A stretch of 64,000 nucleotides of DNA from Telopea speciosissima (taxonomy: Eukaryota; Streptophyta; Magnoliopsida; Proteales; Proteaceae): assembly GCF_018873765.1 (NCBI RefSeq), contig NC_057923.1, forward strand, positions 60,506,593-60,570,592. Direction: 5' to 3'. Below, in pieces: positions 33,345-44,723 of this stretch (position 1 is its first letter; each line of letters begins with the position of its first letter). The notes under the pieces are model-generated. The model ran no database searches and was not told the origin of the DNA. It saw only the letters and a list, made by a program, of their open reading frames with translations. The position numbers and the translations under genes were made by a program.

Positions 33345-34044
33345 GGGCTGTTACAATTATATAGGGGGCATGACTTGCCCCTCTCAAGTTACAATAAAAT
33401 AGAAACTAACTTGCTATGACATTAAAATAGAAACTAATATTCAGAAACTAAGATTGACATGAAAATAGAAACAAAATAAAAGATCTTCAGGTCTTCTAGA
33501 AGTGCAGCCGATTCTTTCCTTCTTGCCAAAACTGGAGTCTCATGTGGTCCCCACTAGATACCATCGACCAGCAGCTGTCTTGAAGAGTGACTATGTATTA
33601 ATGACTCAAGTATCCCCACGATTCTGGGTTTGAGAGACTCAGCAACTCCCAGCCCTATTGGGCTGGCCCAACTCAACGTTGGTTGGCCCTATGGCCCAAT
33701 GGGTTGGTTCACCAATTGACCAAGTGAACCAGCCCTCTTCTTGTGTTTGGTTCTAACAAATTGTTTACCAAACATCATGTCTGCTGCATCACAGTGAGAA
33801 CATAAAGATAAGAGAGTTAACTAAGTTTCATTTTTTCGTTTTAGAATAGCTCTCCAACAAGCCAGCAAGTACTTTCTCTGGCGAAGGAGGCAAGAGCCAG
33901 GCACCGAACATGTTATATCATCAACCTCCATCCTTCATTAGTAATCTCAACCGCTTTTCCTATTCAGTAGTACATTGCGCGCTACAACTAGCAGTCTACG
34001 GAAAAAAGCTAGCGCACTAACTAGCTACTTATAGTTATAGCAAT
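33345..34044. other. Repeat-derived or intergenic DNA, no gene
   Basis: The first part, to about 33480, continues the LTR-like repeat interrupted by the hAT-like element. The rest has no recognised coding or repeat structure and ends at the LINE target site. Confidence 0.45.
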
Positions 34045-36914
34045 AGTACTTTGAAGCCATGAGGTAATGTCTGATTTTCGCCCTATTAGTCTTTGCAATT
34101 TTTCTTACAAAATAATTGCTAAGGTCATTTCCTCTAGACTAGCTCCTATTCTCCCTTCAATTATTTCTGAGGAACAAGGGGGATTTGTCCAAGGCCGGTG
34201 CATTCATGATAATATTGCACTGGTTCTAGAGGTTGTAAATGATATTGACAGGAAAACCCATGGGGGCAATGTGGTCCTTAAACTGGACATGGCTAAGGCT
34301 TACGACAGGCTTGAGTGGACTTTCCTTTACCAAGTCTTAGAGAAATTTGGTTTTGCCGCTCCCTGGATTAATTTGATTAGGAAAACAGTGGATAATTGTT
34401 GGTTTTCCGTGATTGTGAATAGAGGCCCTACGGGTTTTTTCAAATCAACTCAGGGTGTGAGACAAGGTGACCCACTTTCGCCTTTTCTCTTCATTTTGGC
34501 GGAAGAAGTTTTAAGCAGGGACCTTAGATCATTCTTCTCGGAAGGGAGGGCAAAATATTGTCACCTTCCTAGGGGCTGCCCAGGAATCTCCCATAGCCTT
34601 TTCGCCGATGACACCATTATCTTTGTAAGGGGCCTTAAAAATTCTCTAAAGCAAGTGATGGGTTTTATCACCCGCTTTGAGGGCACGTCAGGGCAATTAA
34701 TAAATAAGCAAAAAAACTGCTTTATTGTTGGAAAAAGAGTTGAGGAAATTAGATGTCGCCTTATAGAGAAGATCACAGGGTTTTCTAGGAAAAAGCTTCC
34801 CATTACTTATCTTGGAGCTCCTATGTATTCGGGGCGGCTTCAAATTAATTTCTTTGATGATTTTTTGGCCAAGATGAGTAAGAAAGTGGCAGGTTGGAAG
34901 GGGAATTTATTATCTTCAGGTGGAAGGCTTACTCTTTTGAAACATATTTTGAACTCTATGCCTATTCACATTGTTTCTACATTGGATCCACCGAAAACTG
35001 TCATTAGAAAATTTAACAGTATTTGTGCTGATTTTTTATTGGGACATTTGGAATGGGGCAAACGACATCATTGGGTGAGGTGGCACAAGATCACCCAACC
35101 ACTGGCAGAAGGGGGTCTTAGCATTCGCAGGCTAGAGGATATTAGTATGGCATTGAGATTGAAAAGTTTATGGCGAATCATGTCAAAAAACTCCCTTTGG
35201 TCTGCTCTCTTTAAGGCTAAATTTTTGCAGAACCTTCATTTTGTTTTGGCTAGCCAAAGGAGTATTGGAACGGTTTCTTGGAGAAGTGCTTTAAAGCACA
35301 AGGATATGTTACTCTCAAATTCCAGATGGCTCATTGGTTCAGGAGATATTTATTTTTAGCTTGATAATTGGTCAGGTTGGGGTCCTCTTTTGGACTATGT
35401 TGATGGGGCGGTCAACCTTGATTTGGAGATTCGAGTTAGAGAGGTGATACAGGGGGATGGTTCTTGGGATGGCAGTATTCTGATGCAAATTGACTCCCAG
35501 GCAGTCAGAGACAGTATCTTGAGTGCCAATTACTCTCTTTCAAACAAGAAGGATAATTTAATCTGGTCTCCCTCTAGTGATGGTATCTTTACTACAAAGT
35601 CTACTTGGAATGAACTCAAATCTCCTTCGACACCTAGACCATTTGCAAAATGGCTTTGGAACCGATCGCTCCCTCCTAAGATCGGTTTCTTCTCATGGCA
35701 GCTCCTATGTGGAGATATACCAACCGATGAATCTTTGAAAGGTGTGGGTATTCCCATGGTGTCTAAATGCCACTGTTGTGCAGTGTCAGCTTCTGAATCG
35801 ACTTCCCATTGCTTGGTGGAGGGAATGACAGCTTCTAAGGTATGGAAATATTTCTCCCTTGTTTTTTATGTGGGGATTATCTTGTCTCAAGACGTTAGGG
35901 GTCGAATGTTTTTTTGGCATGAGCATGCCAAGGGGAAAGGCATATGTGGAAAAATCATGGGGTTGATCCCGCCTCTCATCTTTTGGGAGCTATGGAAAGA
36001 AAGGAACAACAGGAGACAGGGAGGGAGACCAAGGCCAGCTAGCATTATTGTGGAAGTGGTGAAAAATTGGGTAAAAGAAATTTCCTTTATTAGCACTTTT
36101 AAAAGTATCCCTTCTTTTAGAGACAAGCTCGTCCTCCAGATTTTTTATATTGCACCAGCCCCAATGCGCTTCAAACCTCCTTTGCCAATCTATTGGTGCC
36201 CCCCCTTTTCGGTAGTTAAGCTTAATATCGATGGAGCATGTAGAGGTAACCCTGGAGTGGGTGGAGGGGGAGGAGTCATTCAGGATGGAAGAGGAAAAGT
36301 CCTGGCTGCCTTCTCTAACTTTTATGGGGAGTGCACTAACTCCATTGTGGAAATTAGAGCATTAAAGGATGGTCTTAACTCTGTGCTGATATGGGTTTTG
36401 TTGATTTCCAAGTAAATTTTGATTCTTCTTTTGTAGTGCATTGTGTCTCCACTAGGAGACGCAACCTCTGGAAGGGGTGGTACTAGTTCCATGAAATCCT
36501 ATCTTTGGTCCAATCGCTTCGGCCAATGATCTCTTTCACTTATAGGGAGGGCAACAGAGTGGGAGATTGGTTACCCAATTATGCCTGTAATTCAGCATCG
36601 AACACGACTTTTAACTCTTGGATTAACATTCCCTTGGACTTTAGGACAATTATTTGGGAGGAAGCAGTAGGTATACCTGTTATTCGTACGTAGCTGTATT
36701 TGTTTCCTTTTGGGTAGTGAGTACTTAGTGTGCAGATAGTCTTTTACATGAGAGAGTGAGCTTCATTGTTTATTTGGGTTGGGGTAAGGTAGTTTATGTC
36801 CCCCCCCCCTTGTAATTCTTGATTTTTAAGATTTCATTATTAATAAAATGTTAAGGGCCAGCCCTGGTCCCAGATAATATTCGGGACCAAAAAAAAAAAA
36901 AGTACTTTGAAGCC
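34045..36914 (+). mobile_element. 5'-truncated LINE with perfect 14-bp TSD
   Basis: The target duplication AGTACTTTGAAGCC is at 34045-34058 and 36901-36914. Between them lie 34059-36900: a LINE truncated within ORF2 just before the reverse transcriptase, ending in a 12-base A tail. This is the signature of target-primed reverse transcription that stopped early. The perfect TSD and long frames suggest a fairly young insertion. The endonuclease domain and ORF1 are absent, so the copy was dead on arrival. Confidence 0.93.
34067..36693 (+). pseudogene. LINE ORF2 fragment: reverse transcriptase, zf-RVT, RNase H
   Basis: Domains in order: reverse transcriptase from SDFRPISLCNFSYKIIAK, with EEQGGFVQGRCIHDN, VLKLDMAKAYDRLEW, GVRQGDPLSPFLFIL and the catalytic FADDT box near 34.6 kb; the thumb-like region YLGAPMYSGR; a zf-RVT domain (WLWNRSLPPKIGFFSWQLL with Cys and His residues to about 35.8 kb); and an RNase H domain starting KLNIDGACRGNPGVGGGGGV at about 36.22 kb. 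An in-frame TAG at 35357-35359 separates the reverse transcriptase from the zf-RVT part. A TAA at 36413-36415 and a frameshift separate the last RNase H piece (YREGNRVGDWLPNYA, 36505-36693). The reverse transcriptase core is otherwise intact. Confidence 0.92.
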
Positions 36915-37350
36915 TGATGAAAAACTCTGGCATGCTACGGCATGGTTCTAAATCTCTATTTCACAAGAAATCAAGACGAGATAAGCTGCAACTTTACAAA
37001 AAAAAATCCCTTAACTCCACAGGTTTCGACCTATTTCGATCGAGATGTTGGTAATTTCACAAGTTTTGATACTTATGCCCATCGAAACTTGAGGAAACTT
37101 GGTTCGAAACCAGGTCAAACACTTATTTATGCCAGAAACCAAGACAAATACTTATTTATGCCTAATATCAATCAAGTGTACTGAAAGCAAATACCCCCCT
37201 ATTTGAAACCAATAAAAATAGTTAAAAAATCAAATTCCAAAAGGATAAAAGTCAACCCCACAGTTCAAGAACGAAAGCTGGATTTCTTGCGGTAGGTGCA
37301 ATTTTCAACTTTTAAACGCTGGGGTTTTTCTCAAATCTATAAATTCCATA
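36915..37350. other. AT-rich intergenic DNA, no gene
   Basis: I see neither coding sequence nor a bounded repeat. A short internal echo (AACACTTATTTATGCC, then AATACTTATTTATGCC) occurs at about 37117-37160. Confidence 0.4.
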
Positions 37351-37635
37351 AATCTTAATATGGTAAAACATTACTAAAAACCAAATGTGTTGTAAAATAT
37401 TCATTTGTTTTGATGTTTAAAAAATATTTTCATTCAAAATGATTTTGACAATATTCGCGCACCAAATTAAGTTTGACCGAAACATAACTCCCTCAATATA
37501 AATCAGATTTAAGCAATCTTGGATTTGTTGGAAAGTATCAAAATCTCTTTGAATGAAAATATTTTTTTAGATATCAACACAAATGAATATTTTACAGCAC
37601 TTTTGGTTTTTAGCAATGTTTTTCCATATTAAGAT
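37351..37635. mobile_element. Foldback MITE, about 285 bp
   Basis: The left end reads AATCTTAATATGGTAAAACA, then TACTAAAAACCAAA and GTAAAATATTCATTTGT. The right end reverse-complements to ATCTTAATATGGAAAAACAT, then GCTAAAAACCAAAAG and GTAAAATATTCATTTGT. The arms are about 100 bases each with a short loop. No coding content is present. Confidence 0.7.
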
Positions 37636-37779
37636 AGGGTCATTCACATGAAAGAAGAGAAGAAAGGATTGATTCTCTTCTTTCTCTTTCTTGAGAGGGG
37701 GGGGGAGAGAAAGAGGGTCTTATGGAGGGAGAAGGGGAACATTCGAGCGCATTTATCAAAACCTCTACTACATCCAGGA

Positions 37780-38720
37780 TCACAAGTGGAACGCGTTGTA
37801 GGGGTGGGGAGGCAGCAAGCTCCACTTGAAAAGCGAAGCGAGCCTATCAGAGAAAGAGAAGGTAGGTCTCCAAAATAGAAAGTAATTGCTACAGACCAAA
37901 CCAACCAGCAGCAGGTGCTCAAACTGGAATCAAGTCAAAGCCTAGGCAGCAGTGGAAAACCCTCCAAATCTCAATCAATTCTGACCCAGGGTTGCTGAGA
38001 TATGGGACAGATTCAAAAATAGAAAGTCTGTGGAGATCTTGCAAACCAGGGGGAGTTTTGGACTCCAAGTCAGGATCGAGTGTAGCCCTCGGTTGTGAGA
38101 TTCAGTCCTCCAAACCTCTGCTGAAACAGAGTACAGGTTGCAGAGAAATCAAGGCTCGAATTTTGCACGAGAAACTAGGCTGAAACTGCAAATCCACATG
38201 TGTCTAGGGCCTCCTCAGGTTGTATAACAGCAGCAACTAGTAAGAACTTGACAGAGGCTTGATTCAGGGCTTCAAATTACACTCTCACAGTGATTAATTG
38301 CAGTCACAGAAGTAGCACAGCAGTGTCGATCAAGTAGGGGAGGGAGGAAGAGAAGAGGGGATAAGGAGATTCGGGTCTCTTAGCCCTAGGGGTTTTGGCT
38401 TTCACCAGCCAGGCTCCCTGCCCTTCATGTCACTCACAATGGACAAGAGAATCTCCATGCATAAAGCAAGCTTTCACTCATCTACTAAAATTGTCGGAGT
38501 GCCTCTATGGGCAGGTTACAATATATAAAGGCCCAAGGATTGAGCTCCAAAATGGAAACTAAAAATTAGAAAGTCCCTAATAAGGTTGAGACTTGGGTTA
38601 CAAGTAATGAAACTAAAATAGAAACTCTAAGTTGCAAGGTTCAAAATAGAAACTAAGTCTAATTAGAAATAGAAACCTAAGCCTACTTTCTAAATCTGAA
38701 ATTAGAAACTAAACTAAACT
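37780..38720. repeat. LTR-like dispersed repeat related to 30.8-33.5 kb
   Basis: This shares ordered blocks with the region around the hAT-like element (GGATCGAGTGTAGCC; ACCTCTGCTGAAA; CAGCCAGGCTCC; GTGCCTCTATGGGC). It ends in an AT-rich stretch with repeated AATAGAAACT motifs. No primer site, purine tract or TSD was found, so this is a decayed or solo LTR by inference. Confidence 0.4.
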
Positions 38721-40249
38721 AAACTTCTAAATCCCCATGCATAAAGCACCATGCGATTTGATCTTGGGCCTCACAGAATCTTCTAATAATATTCTCACCA
38801 AGGCAAAATAAGGGGTTGTGACACAATTCACGTGAACAATGTTTTGGCCTCTTTTTCTTCATATTTCGATCTACATCAGTAATCCTAGGCAAATAAATCA
38901 GAAAAGTCAAGGTCACACCTTGCCAGTACCATTTAAGTTCCAGACTTTGTTCAACTCAAAAATTGATGTCCCCGGCCAAGAAAAAGTATTTATCACCACC
39001 ATACCCTCAGGGGAGGGGGGAGGGGGGAGGGGGGAGGGGGGGAACCAAGAAATTGGAGTGTCAGTTCCAATCAATGAAGTGATCCAGATCTACTTCACCA
39101 TATAAACTATCGAATGAACGATAATGGAAGACTACAGAGAGAGAGAGAGAGGCAAGGCTAGGAAACATTGTCTGCCAATACCCTTAAAATGACAAGCAAG
39201 AAAAATACTCCCAGGAGAACTCATGGTCAGATCTAAGTGGAGCTAAGAGATAGGCAGGATGATTCAACTCACCAACTACAGCGAGTACCATTTGTTCATG
39301 CTCATTTCGTCGAGAGATTAGTTGTTTAAGTGGAACCAAGTCGAACTAGACAAATGCAAGCAAAGGGAACACTATGTCTTTCTGGAACATTTAAAACTAG
39401 AGTATCTTCTACCATTGATAGCTGACAAAAGATCATTCCAGAATCCAAGTTTCCTAATTTAACATAAAACAAAGAACAATGATAATATACACTATACACA
39501 CCAGGACTCTAATTTTCAACTGCCAAAAGAAAAACAATATAATACAAAAGCAAAGTGAGAAACCCTAAGATACAGCGATGTGGGACGAGACTGCTCTCTC
39601 CATAAAGCAAAGAACCCTTCCAAAGGGAAATTATGAAGACGTATCAAGCAGTAGGATGAGGCCCAAAGCGAACATATCATTTTAGGCAGTAAAATTGAGT
39701 TCCAAAACCGAATCAAAGAGGGATATTGAAGAGGAAGAACAGTAGATGACAGAGACCAGTGCACATACCTTTGACACTAAGAAGCGATACAACCCACTTT
39801 GTGCGAGGCCTTCATGTCAGAGCTACAATGAGAGAAACCTTTGAAAATTAGACCAAATTTGGCAGGGAGGAACACAAAATTTTGTGACGGAACCCTGTGC
39901 TGGGGCAGATAACAGATTGCAGCAGCGACCAAAGAGTGGAACGGAGCACAGGGCCCTGGGGAGGAAAGAAGTATGCGAAGTAGCAAGCCGTAAATCGGGG
40001 GATCATCTTAATCCAAAATCAAGGGGGCCACTATAGCTAAAGGCCCTTAACAACGGTAGTCAACGATCACAAAGAATCAAGTCGCGCTTAAAGCAAATAG
40101 TTGGGAAGCTGAAAAACTACAGCGTGTAGATCCGCTTTACTCCATATTTGGGGAAAAGAACACTAACCAATCAGGCACTACACGACGGAACAGAAACCTC
40201 TTGCCCCATCAGTTATTAAGGGGAAGGATAAAGAAATAGGAAGGGAAGT
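38721..40249. other. Intergenic with a G-rich tract and possible orphan minus-strand exon
   Basis: A G4-prone tract GGGGAGGGGGGAGGGGGG and following lies at 39008-39041. On the minus strand a consensus donor (GTGTCAAAG|GTATGTG, about 39768) follows a stretch free of repeats up to about 40000, which could be a first exon of an unseen transcript. No matching coding exons were found downstream. Confidence 0.35.
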
Positions 40250-40592
40250 AGTTCTCTCTCCGGGAGTTTGGCATACGCCAGCACTCCCATGTGTCTATCT
40301 CTCTCCTCCCCAAAACAAGGGGGCAAAGCTATCTTTTCACATGGGGAGGAGAGAGATAGACTTATGGGAGTGCTGGCATAGGCCACACTCTCGGACAGAG
40401 AACTTTTTCCCAAATAGGAAATAAGAAAGCAATCTTCTGTCTGAGAGTGTGGCCTACATCAGCACTCTCATGTGTCTATCTCTCTCCTCCTCAAAACAAG
40501 GGGGTAGAGGTGTCTTTTCATATGGGTAAGAAAGAGAAAGACTCATGGGAGTGCTGGTGTAGGCCACACTCTCGGACAGAGATCTTTTTCAC
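40250..40592. repeat. Two tandem copies of a 150-base foldback repeat
   Basis: Each copy (about 40250-40410 and 40433-40592) is itself nearly palindromic. GGCCTACATCAGCACTC, then TGTGTCTATCTCTCTCCTCC, CAAAACAAGGGGG and CTTTTCA are followed by GGAGGAGAGAGATAGAC, GGGAGTGCTGG and TAGGCCACACTCTCGGACAG. The left arm of copy 2 (TCTGTCTGAGAGTGTGGCC) mirrors its right arm. Copy 1's left arm is more diverged. No coding content is present. Confidence 0.8.
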
Positions 40593-41640
40593 TAGAAAAT
40601 AATACAAGATTTCTCAAAAAAGGATTTCACTTTACAATAGTATCCATCCAATCTTTTGCTTAACCAAAGGATAAATGATTTGTACAACGTTAGTTTAGTT
40701 TCAAAATTGCATGCAGACACTCCTTATAAAACTCAGATTTCTGTAGCACCACCTTGTAAAATGTCTCATATATCCCTTATTTTCTATGTTTTCCCATATT
40801 AATACCCCTCCTACAAGGCATGAAACTGCACCATGTCTGTGTAGCAAACGATCTCCCTTAACCAAATTACCCAAACAAAAAAGAGTATTACAAAACTAAT
40901 CCAAATAGTATCTCTCTATCACCCACTTATGGTTTTTTGACATTTTTACCATGACTTGACTCTCCCACCCTTCTAACTTCTTCGATCACCACCTAACACT
41001 CTGTGATTGCCCATTGTCGTCCATCACCAATATATGTTTCCACTAGTCACGAACAACTCCCCCACTAAATCAGTGCAAGCAGCAGCAAGAAGTTGGAGCA
41101 AGCAATGTTTAGCTGTGGACCCCCCCCCAAACAGAGTAGCAAACAAGTCCCACTCTCGTTGCTACTCCGCCAAAGAAGGATCGAGAGTCACGCCACCTCC
41201 GCTTTTGATCATTCAAGTAGGCCTTCTTCCGCTCCTCTAACATATTTTGTTGAAACTATGTTCCTCTTCAATCTTTTGTTCTCTTTGTCAGCAGAGCCTT
41301 GTCCTGATGTCTTCCTCCCACTGAACTAGCATCCCTGCCTGAGGTGGATGGGTGTGTTCCTTCACTGCAGATTTCTGGCATTCTTCTCTTGTCGTCCCTC
41401 TCCATCCCTACAATATATATATTTAATCTTTCAATCCAAAAGTACTTAACTAATGGATCACACAAGAATGAAGCCTTTTTTTTTTTTTTTTGTGTCTAAG
41501 AAAGATGAGAAGCTCAAATTAAACAACCTTTATTTACGTTGGCAGGCCAATCACAGGTGGAGATGTTGATCAGAAAATGAAGGTAGAGTGAAGGGGGCAA
41601 AATAATAAAAAATTATAGGTGGGATACTATGGTGATGTCA
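40593..41640. other. AT-rich intergenic DNA, no gene
   Basis: A nine-C run occurs at 41120-41128 and a poly-T tract at about 41478-41491. No reading frame with homology was seen. Confidence 0.4.
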
Positions 41641-42550
41641 TGCATTAGCTTGGTTCAATACTCTTTATTGATGAATGGAGGCATTCAGAACCCAATCACT
41701 CCTTCAAAGGGTATCCGACAAGGTGACTCGCTCTCTCCTTAATTTTTATATTGTGCTCATCCTAGGACCATAGTGTACGTTCTGCTCAAGTTGAAGTTTC
41801 AGGTCTCATTCGAGGTATCAGAGTTCAAAATCAGACCTCTACTTTATCCCATCTTTTATTTGTTGATGATAGTCTTCTATTCTCAAAGGTTCATTGATAA
41901 GAAATCCACAATTTGAAGAAGTACTTAGAGATCTATTGTCAAGCTAATGGCCAATAGATAAATCTAAAAAAATAAAATCATGCTTAACTTTCAGCTCAAA
42001 CACAACCTCAAAGATCAAAAGATGGCTTTCTAGAATTTTGAAAATTCCATATGGAGATGATTCCAAGAAATATCTTGGATTATCGGCTGAATTTGGTGCA
42101 TCAAAATTGGAGTTGTTTACATTGATTAATGAGAACATATCAAACAAGGTTCAAGGTTGGAAGCATCACTTGTTATCCCATGCAAGAAAGGAGGTGCTAT
42201 TGAAATCGATGGCCATGCACATGATTACGTTTGTAGTTTCTCATTTTAGGTTGCCAGCCTCGCATCATTCAAAGTTTTGTCAAACTATCATGGGCCTGGT
42301 GGGGCAGTGTTATGAAAGGCAGAAAAGTTCTTAAAGCTAGACTTATTTGGATTGGAGGTACCAAAGAGAATATCAAAATCTAAGAGGATTGGTGGATATA
42401 TCCTATCTTTCACGGACTTTAAAATTCAACATTCAAAAGATAAAAACCATAGGATTCAAATTTGTTGCAAGCTCATTGACCATGAAACTCGGACATGGAT
42501 TCAACTGGGGCAGGTCTCGTGTGTTGCAGGACCCCAATTGACCTTCATTG
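41641..42550 (+). pseudogene. Decayed LINE reverse transcriptase relic
   Basis: Pieces in order: GIQNPITPSKGIRQGDSLSP (RQGD box, about 41.68-41.74 kb); a decayed palm with SHLLFVDDSLLFSK (about 41.85-41.89 kb); then KKYLGLSAEFGASKLELF and NKVQGWKHHLLSHARKEVLL (42.07-42.2 kb); and frame-shifted WWGSVMKGRKVL and LIWIGG remnants. Stops and frame changes are numerous. The wording belongs to a different LINE lineage from the 34-37 kb copy. No TSD was found. Confidence 0.7.
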
Positions 42551-43212
42551 TCATCATTGCAACGATGTAGACATTGATTATTGTCACCTTAAAAGATCCT
42601 TCCAACATTATTGTTTGATGAAGTCTAACCTCGATTTAGTCCAGGATGTACTATTAATACAAGGGCAGAATCAGATCTAAATTGGTTCTGTCCGATTCAT
42701 ATTCGATTTTGATCTGGATCAGTTTAAGAATCAGCCAAATCGACAAGATTAACCTTAGAAATGTAGTATGTATCTGAATCAGTAAGAATTGAGATCGTCC
42801 TTGTCTATTCTAATCCCAAGTTTTAAAACAATGGGGTAGAGCTTAAGAAGTAGTAAAAGAAAAGAGAGAAGAAGAGGCACCTAAAAATGCCCCCTAAATG
42901 TTCGGCAAAATTCCGCAAAATATACGTCAGAAGAGGTTGCAAAGTTAGTTCAAAACAATTGGATTTCTAAAAGCTCGCCCAACGGATGTGCATGACTGCC
43001 TCCCTCTCCCCTCATCCAAAACCCCCTTCCCCTCCATTAAAGCTCTCATTAGCCTCTACCGGCCTAAGCCGGCTCAGCTGCTCTACACCCCTCTCTCTCT
43101 CTCTTCAACTTCTCTTTACAAAAAAAAAAAAGAAAAAAGAAAAAGAAGAGAAGCAGAAGCAGATGCTCCTTCATTATTTGATCCTCTCCCGTCGTTGGCT
43201 TTCCATCTCAAA
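42551..43212. other. Upstream region of the DUF1685-like frame
   Basis: Fragments of a GATTC-rich dispersed repeat lie at about 42.66-42.83 kb. From about 42.98 kb the sequence becomes pyrimidine-rich (CTCTCTCTCTCTCTTC) like a plant 5' UTR. No separate gene was seen. Confidence 0.4.
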
Positions 43213-43548
43213 ATGGCGGGAGAGGAGCAACAGAAGCTCAAAATAATTTCATCGTCGTCGGAATCAGAAGAAATGGAGGAGGAATTGCAGAAGCTAGAGC
43301 TTGTTGGGCCTACGTGGAAGAACAAGAAGCGGCTTTCAAAATAGCTTTCGATGTACAAGACACCACGCGACGCCGCCTGGGAGAAACGACGCCGGCAGAT
43401 CCTCCGGCGGAGGAATGGGTTCGAGGAATCAGATGCGGGGCTTATTGGGTTGACAGATGAGGATCTTTGTGAGCTCAAGGGGTCTATTGAGTTGGGGTTT
43501 AGGTTCAATGAGGAAGATAGATTCCCTGTTGATCTGGGACTCTGCTGA
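43213..43548 (+). pseudogene. DUF1685-like protein gene with in-frame TAG
   Basis: From MAGEEQQKLKIISSSSESEE the frame continues to a TAG at 43342-43344 and then, in the same frame, to a second stop at 43546-43548. After the first stop come a basic stretch (AWEKRRRQILRRRNGF) and the block LTDEDLCELKGSIELGFRFN, the diagnostic core of plant DUF1685 proteins (function unknown). The usual conserved C-terminal LPALELCYS-type block is not found; the frame ends FPVDLGLC. Either this is a recently broken gene, or the start is downstream at Met 43351 giving a short 65-residue protein, or a splice removes the stop. The pyrimidine-rich leader and lack of other damage argue that it was functional recently. 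Confidence 0.6.
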
Positions 43549-44573
43549 AACTTGTACGCTTGAGTCTGTGGCTCCCAAAGAATGGATGAGCCTTATCTAC
43601 CCATTGCCGACCTAATAAATGAGGAATTTGTAGGAGATAAAGTTTTGTCTCCATTTCTCGATGGGCACTCGACGTTAATTTTCATGCATTACACGTCGAG
43701 TAGAGGCCATTAGACGTCGAAATTTGAGTTTTTATTACAAGTTTAACTCTTCCATTCCGAGACGTCTACCGTTCATAGGTCACTTGGATAAGCTCCAAGA
43801 ATCCTAAGATCGATTTCAAGTCGAAATATCATGGTTAATCATAAATCAAAAAGGCAATTTCCATGGGGATTTAAATGATTATTTCCAATTCTGACCATAA
43901 ATGTGGAAACACTTCTATCTTATCCAAACCCAATGGTTTTCGGTGAGTTGATTCCTTATGTCATTGAGAGGTCAAGGATATCTCTCAATAATATAAATTG
44001 GCACTCCCCCACATCCTCAAACATATTTAGAGAGTACAATTGAGCTCCAAAACTGAAGAAAATCAGTAAACCCTAAATACGGCAACAAATCTCAAGATTC
44101 GTTGGTAAAAAAACCATGATTTTATCAGATCGTGATTTTCACTAGGGAAATGGGTTTTTTTTTTCTTCCAGCGAAAGCCACCTTTTTTTCTTCAGCAAAA
44201 ACTTTTTCCTCATTTGACTGTAAATAGTCATTCAAAAATTAGAAAAAACACATTGAAAAGTTCGGAATGATCAAAGGAAAGAAAAGAAATTTTCCAATAA
44301 AGGAAATTCTGAAGGAGAAGTTCCGAGAATGCCTTTGGGGGCCTGGAAAAGCATCAGAAGTGCTGAGATTCTACAGAAACAGACTGGTAAGCCCTATTGA
44401 AGGTCATTTTCCTACTTTCAAGTACTTCCTTTAAATGTTGCCTTTTTAGCCATTATACCGCTCAAATAGTTTCTTCCCACATAGAATAATGTCTCTTTTA
44501 GGAGGCATCCGCCCCAAATATACTACCGACCTCGCAGTGTCCCACATGGAAGAAGGTGTCTTCTTGGATCTTT
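43549..44573. other. Intergenic DNA, no gene
   Basis: An echo of TTAGACGTCGA / ACACGTCGAG sequences occurs around 43.67-43.72 kb. No other structure was seen. Confidence 0.4.
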
Positions 44574-44723
44574 ATCACCTGCAATCCCCTGTCCGGTCCG
44601 GTTCTCCTAGTGCCCCTAACAAGAGGGGGGCACAATGACCATTCCACCGCTGCCCAGGAGGAATGCAACCCCCTCTTATTACAGACACTAGGGAATTGGA
44701 CCGGACAAAGAATTGCAGGAGAT
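44574..44723. mobile_element. 150-bp foldback MITE
   Basis: The left arm reads ATCACCTGCAATCCCCTGTC then CGGTCC and TCCTAGTG. The right arm reverse-complements to ATCTCCTGCAATTCTTTGTC then CGGTCC and CCCTAGTG. The interior (CATTCCACCGCTGCCCAGG) is GC-rich. It sits inside a minus-strand LINE relic. A related sequence appears near 22.74-22.89 kb. Confidence 0.7.

Larger units (their letters stand above)
30771..33480. repeat. LTR-like dispersed repeat, split by a hAT-like element
   Basis: Outside the insertion at 31722-33336, the sequence is related to about 37780-38700 in the same orientation. Shared blocks include GGATCGAGTGTAGCC, ACCTCTGCTGAAA, CAGCCAGGCTCC and CCCTTCAT, and GTGCCTCTATGGGC corresponds to the duplicated target of the hAT-like element. 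The composition resembles the solo LTR at 46.8 kb. No internal genes, PBS or TSD were identified, so both ends are approximate. Confidence 0.45.

Noticed and set aside
30771-38720. The two LTR-like repeats as LTRs of one large element containing the LINE
   Set aside because: The copies are in the same orientation but strongly diverged, with no primer site, purine tract, gag-pol or matching target duplication between them; more likely separate family members.
39777-39986. 69-codon minus-strand frame upstream of a good splice donor
   Set aside because: The frame stops before the donor and has no homology; noted only as a possible non-coding exon.
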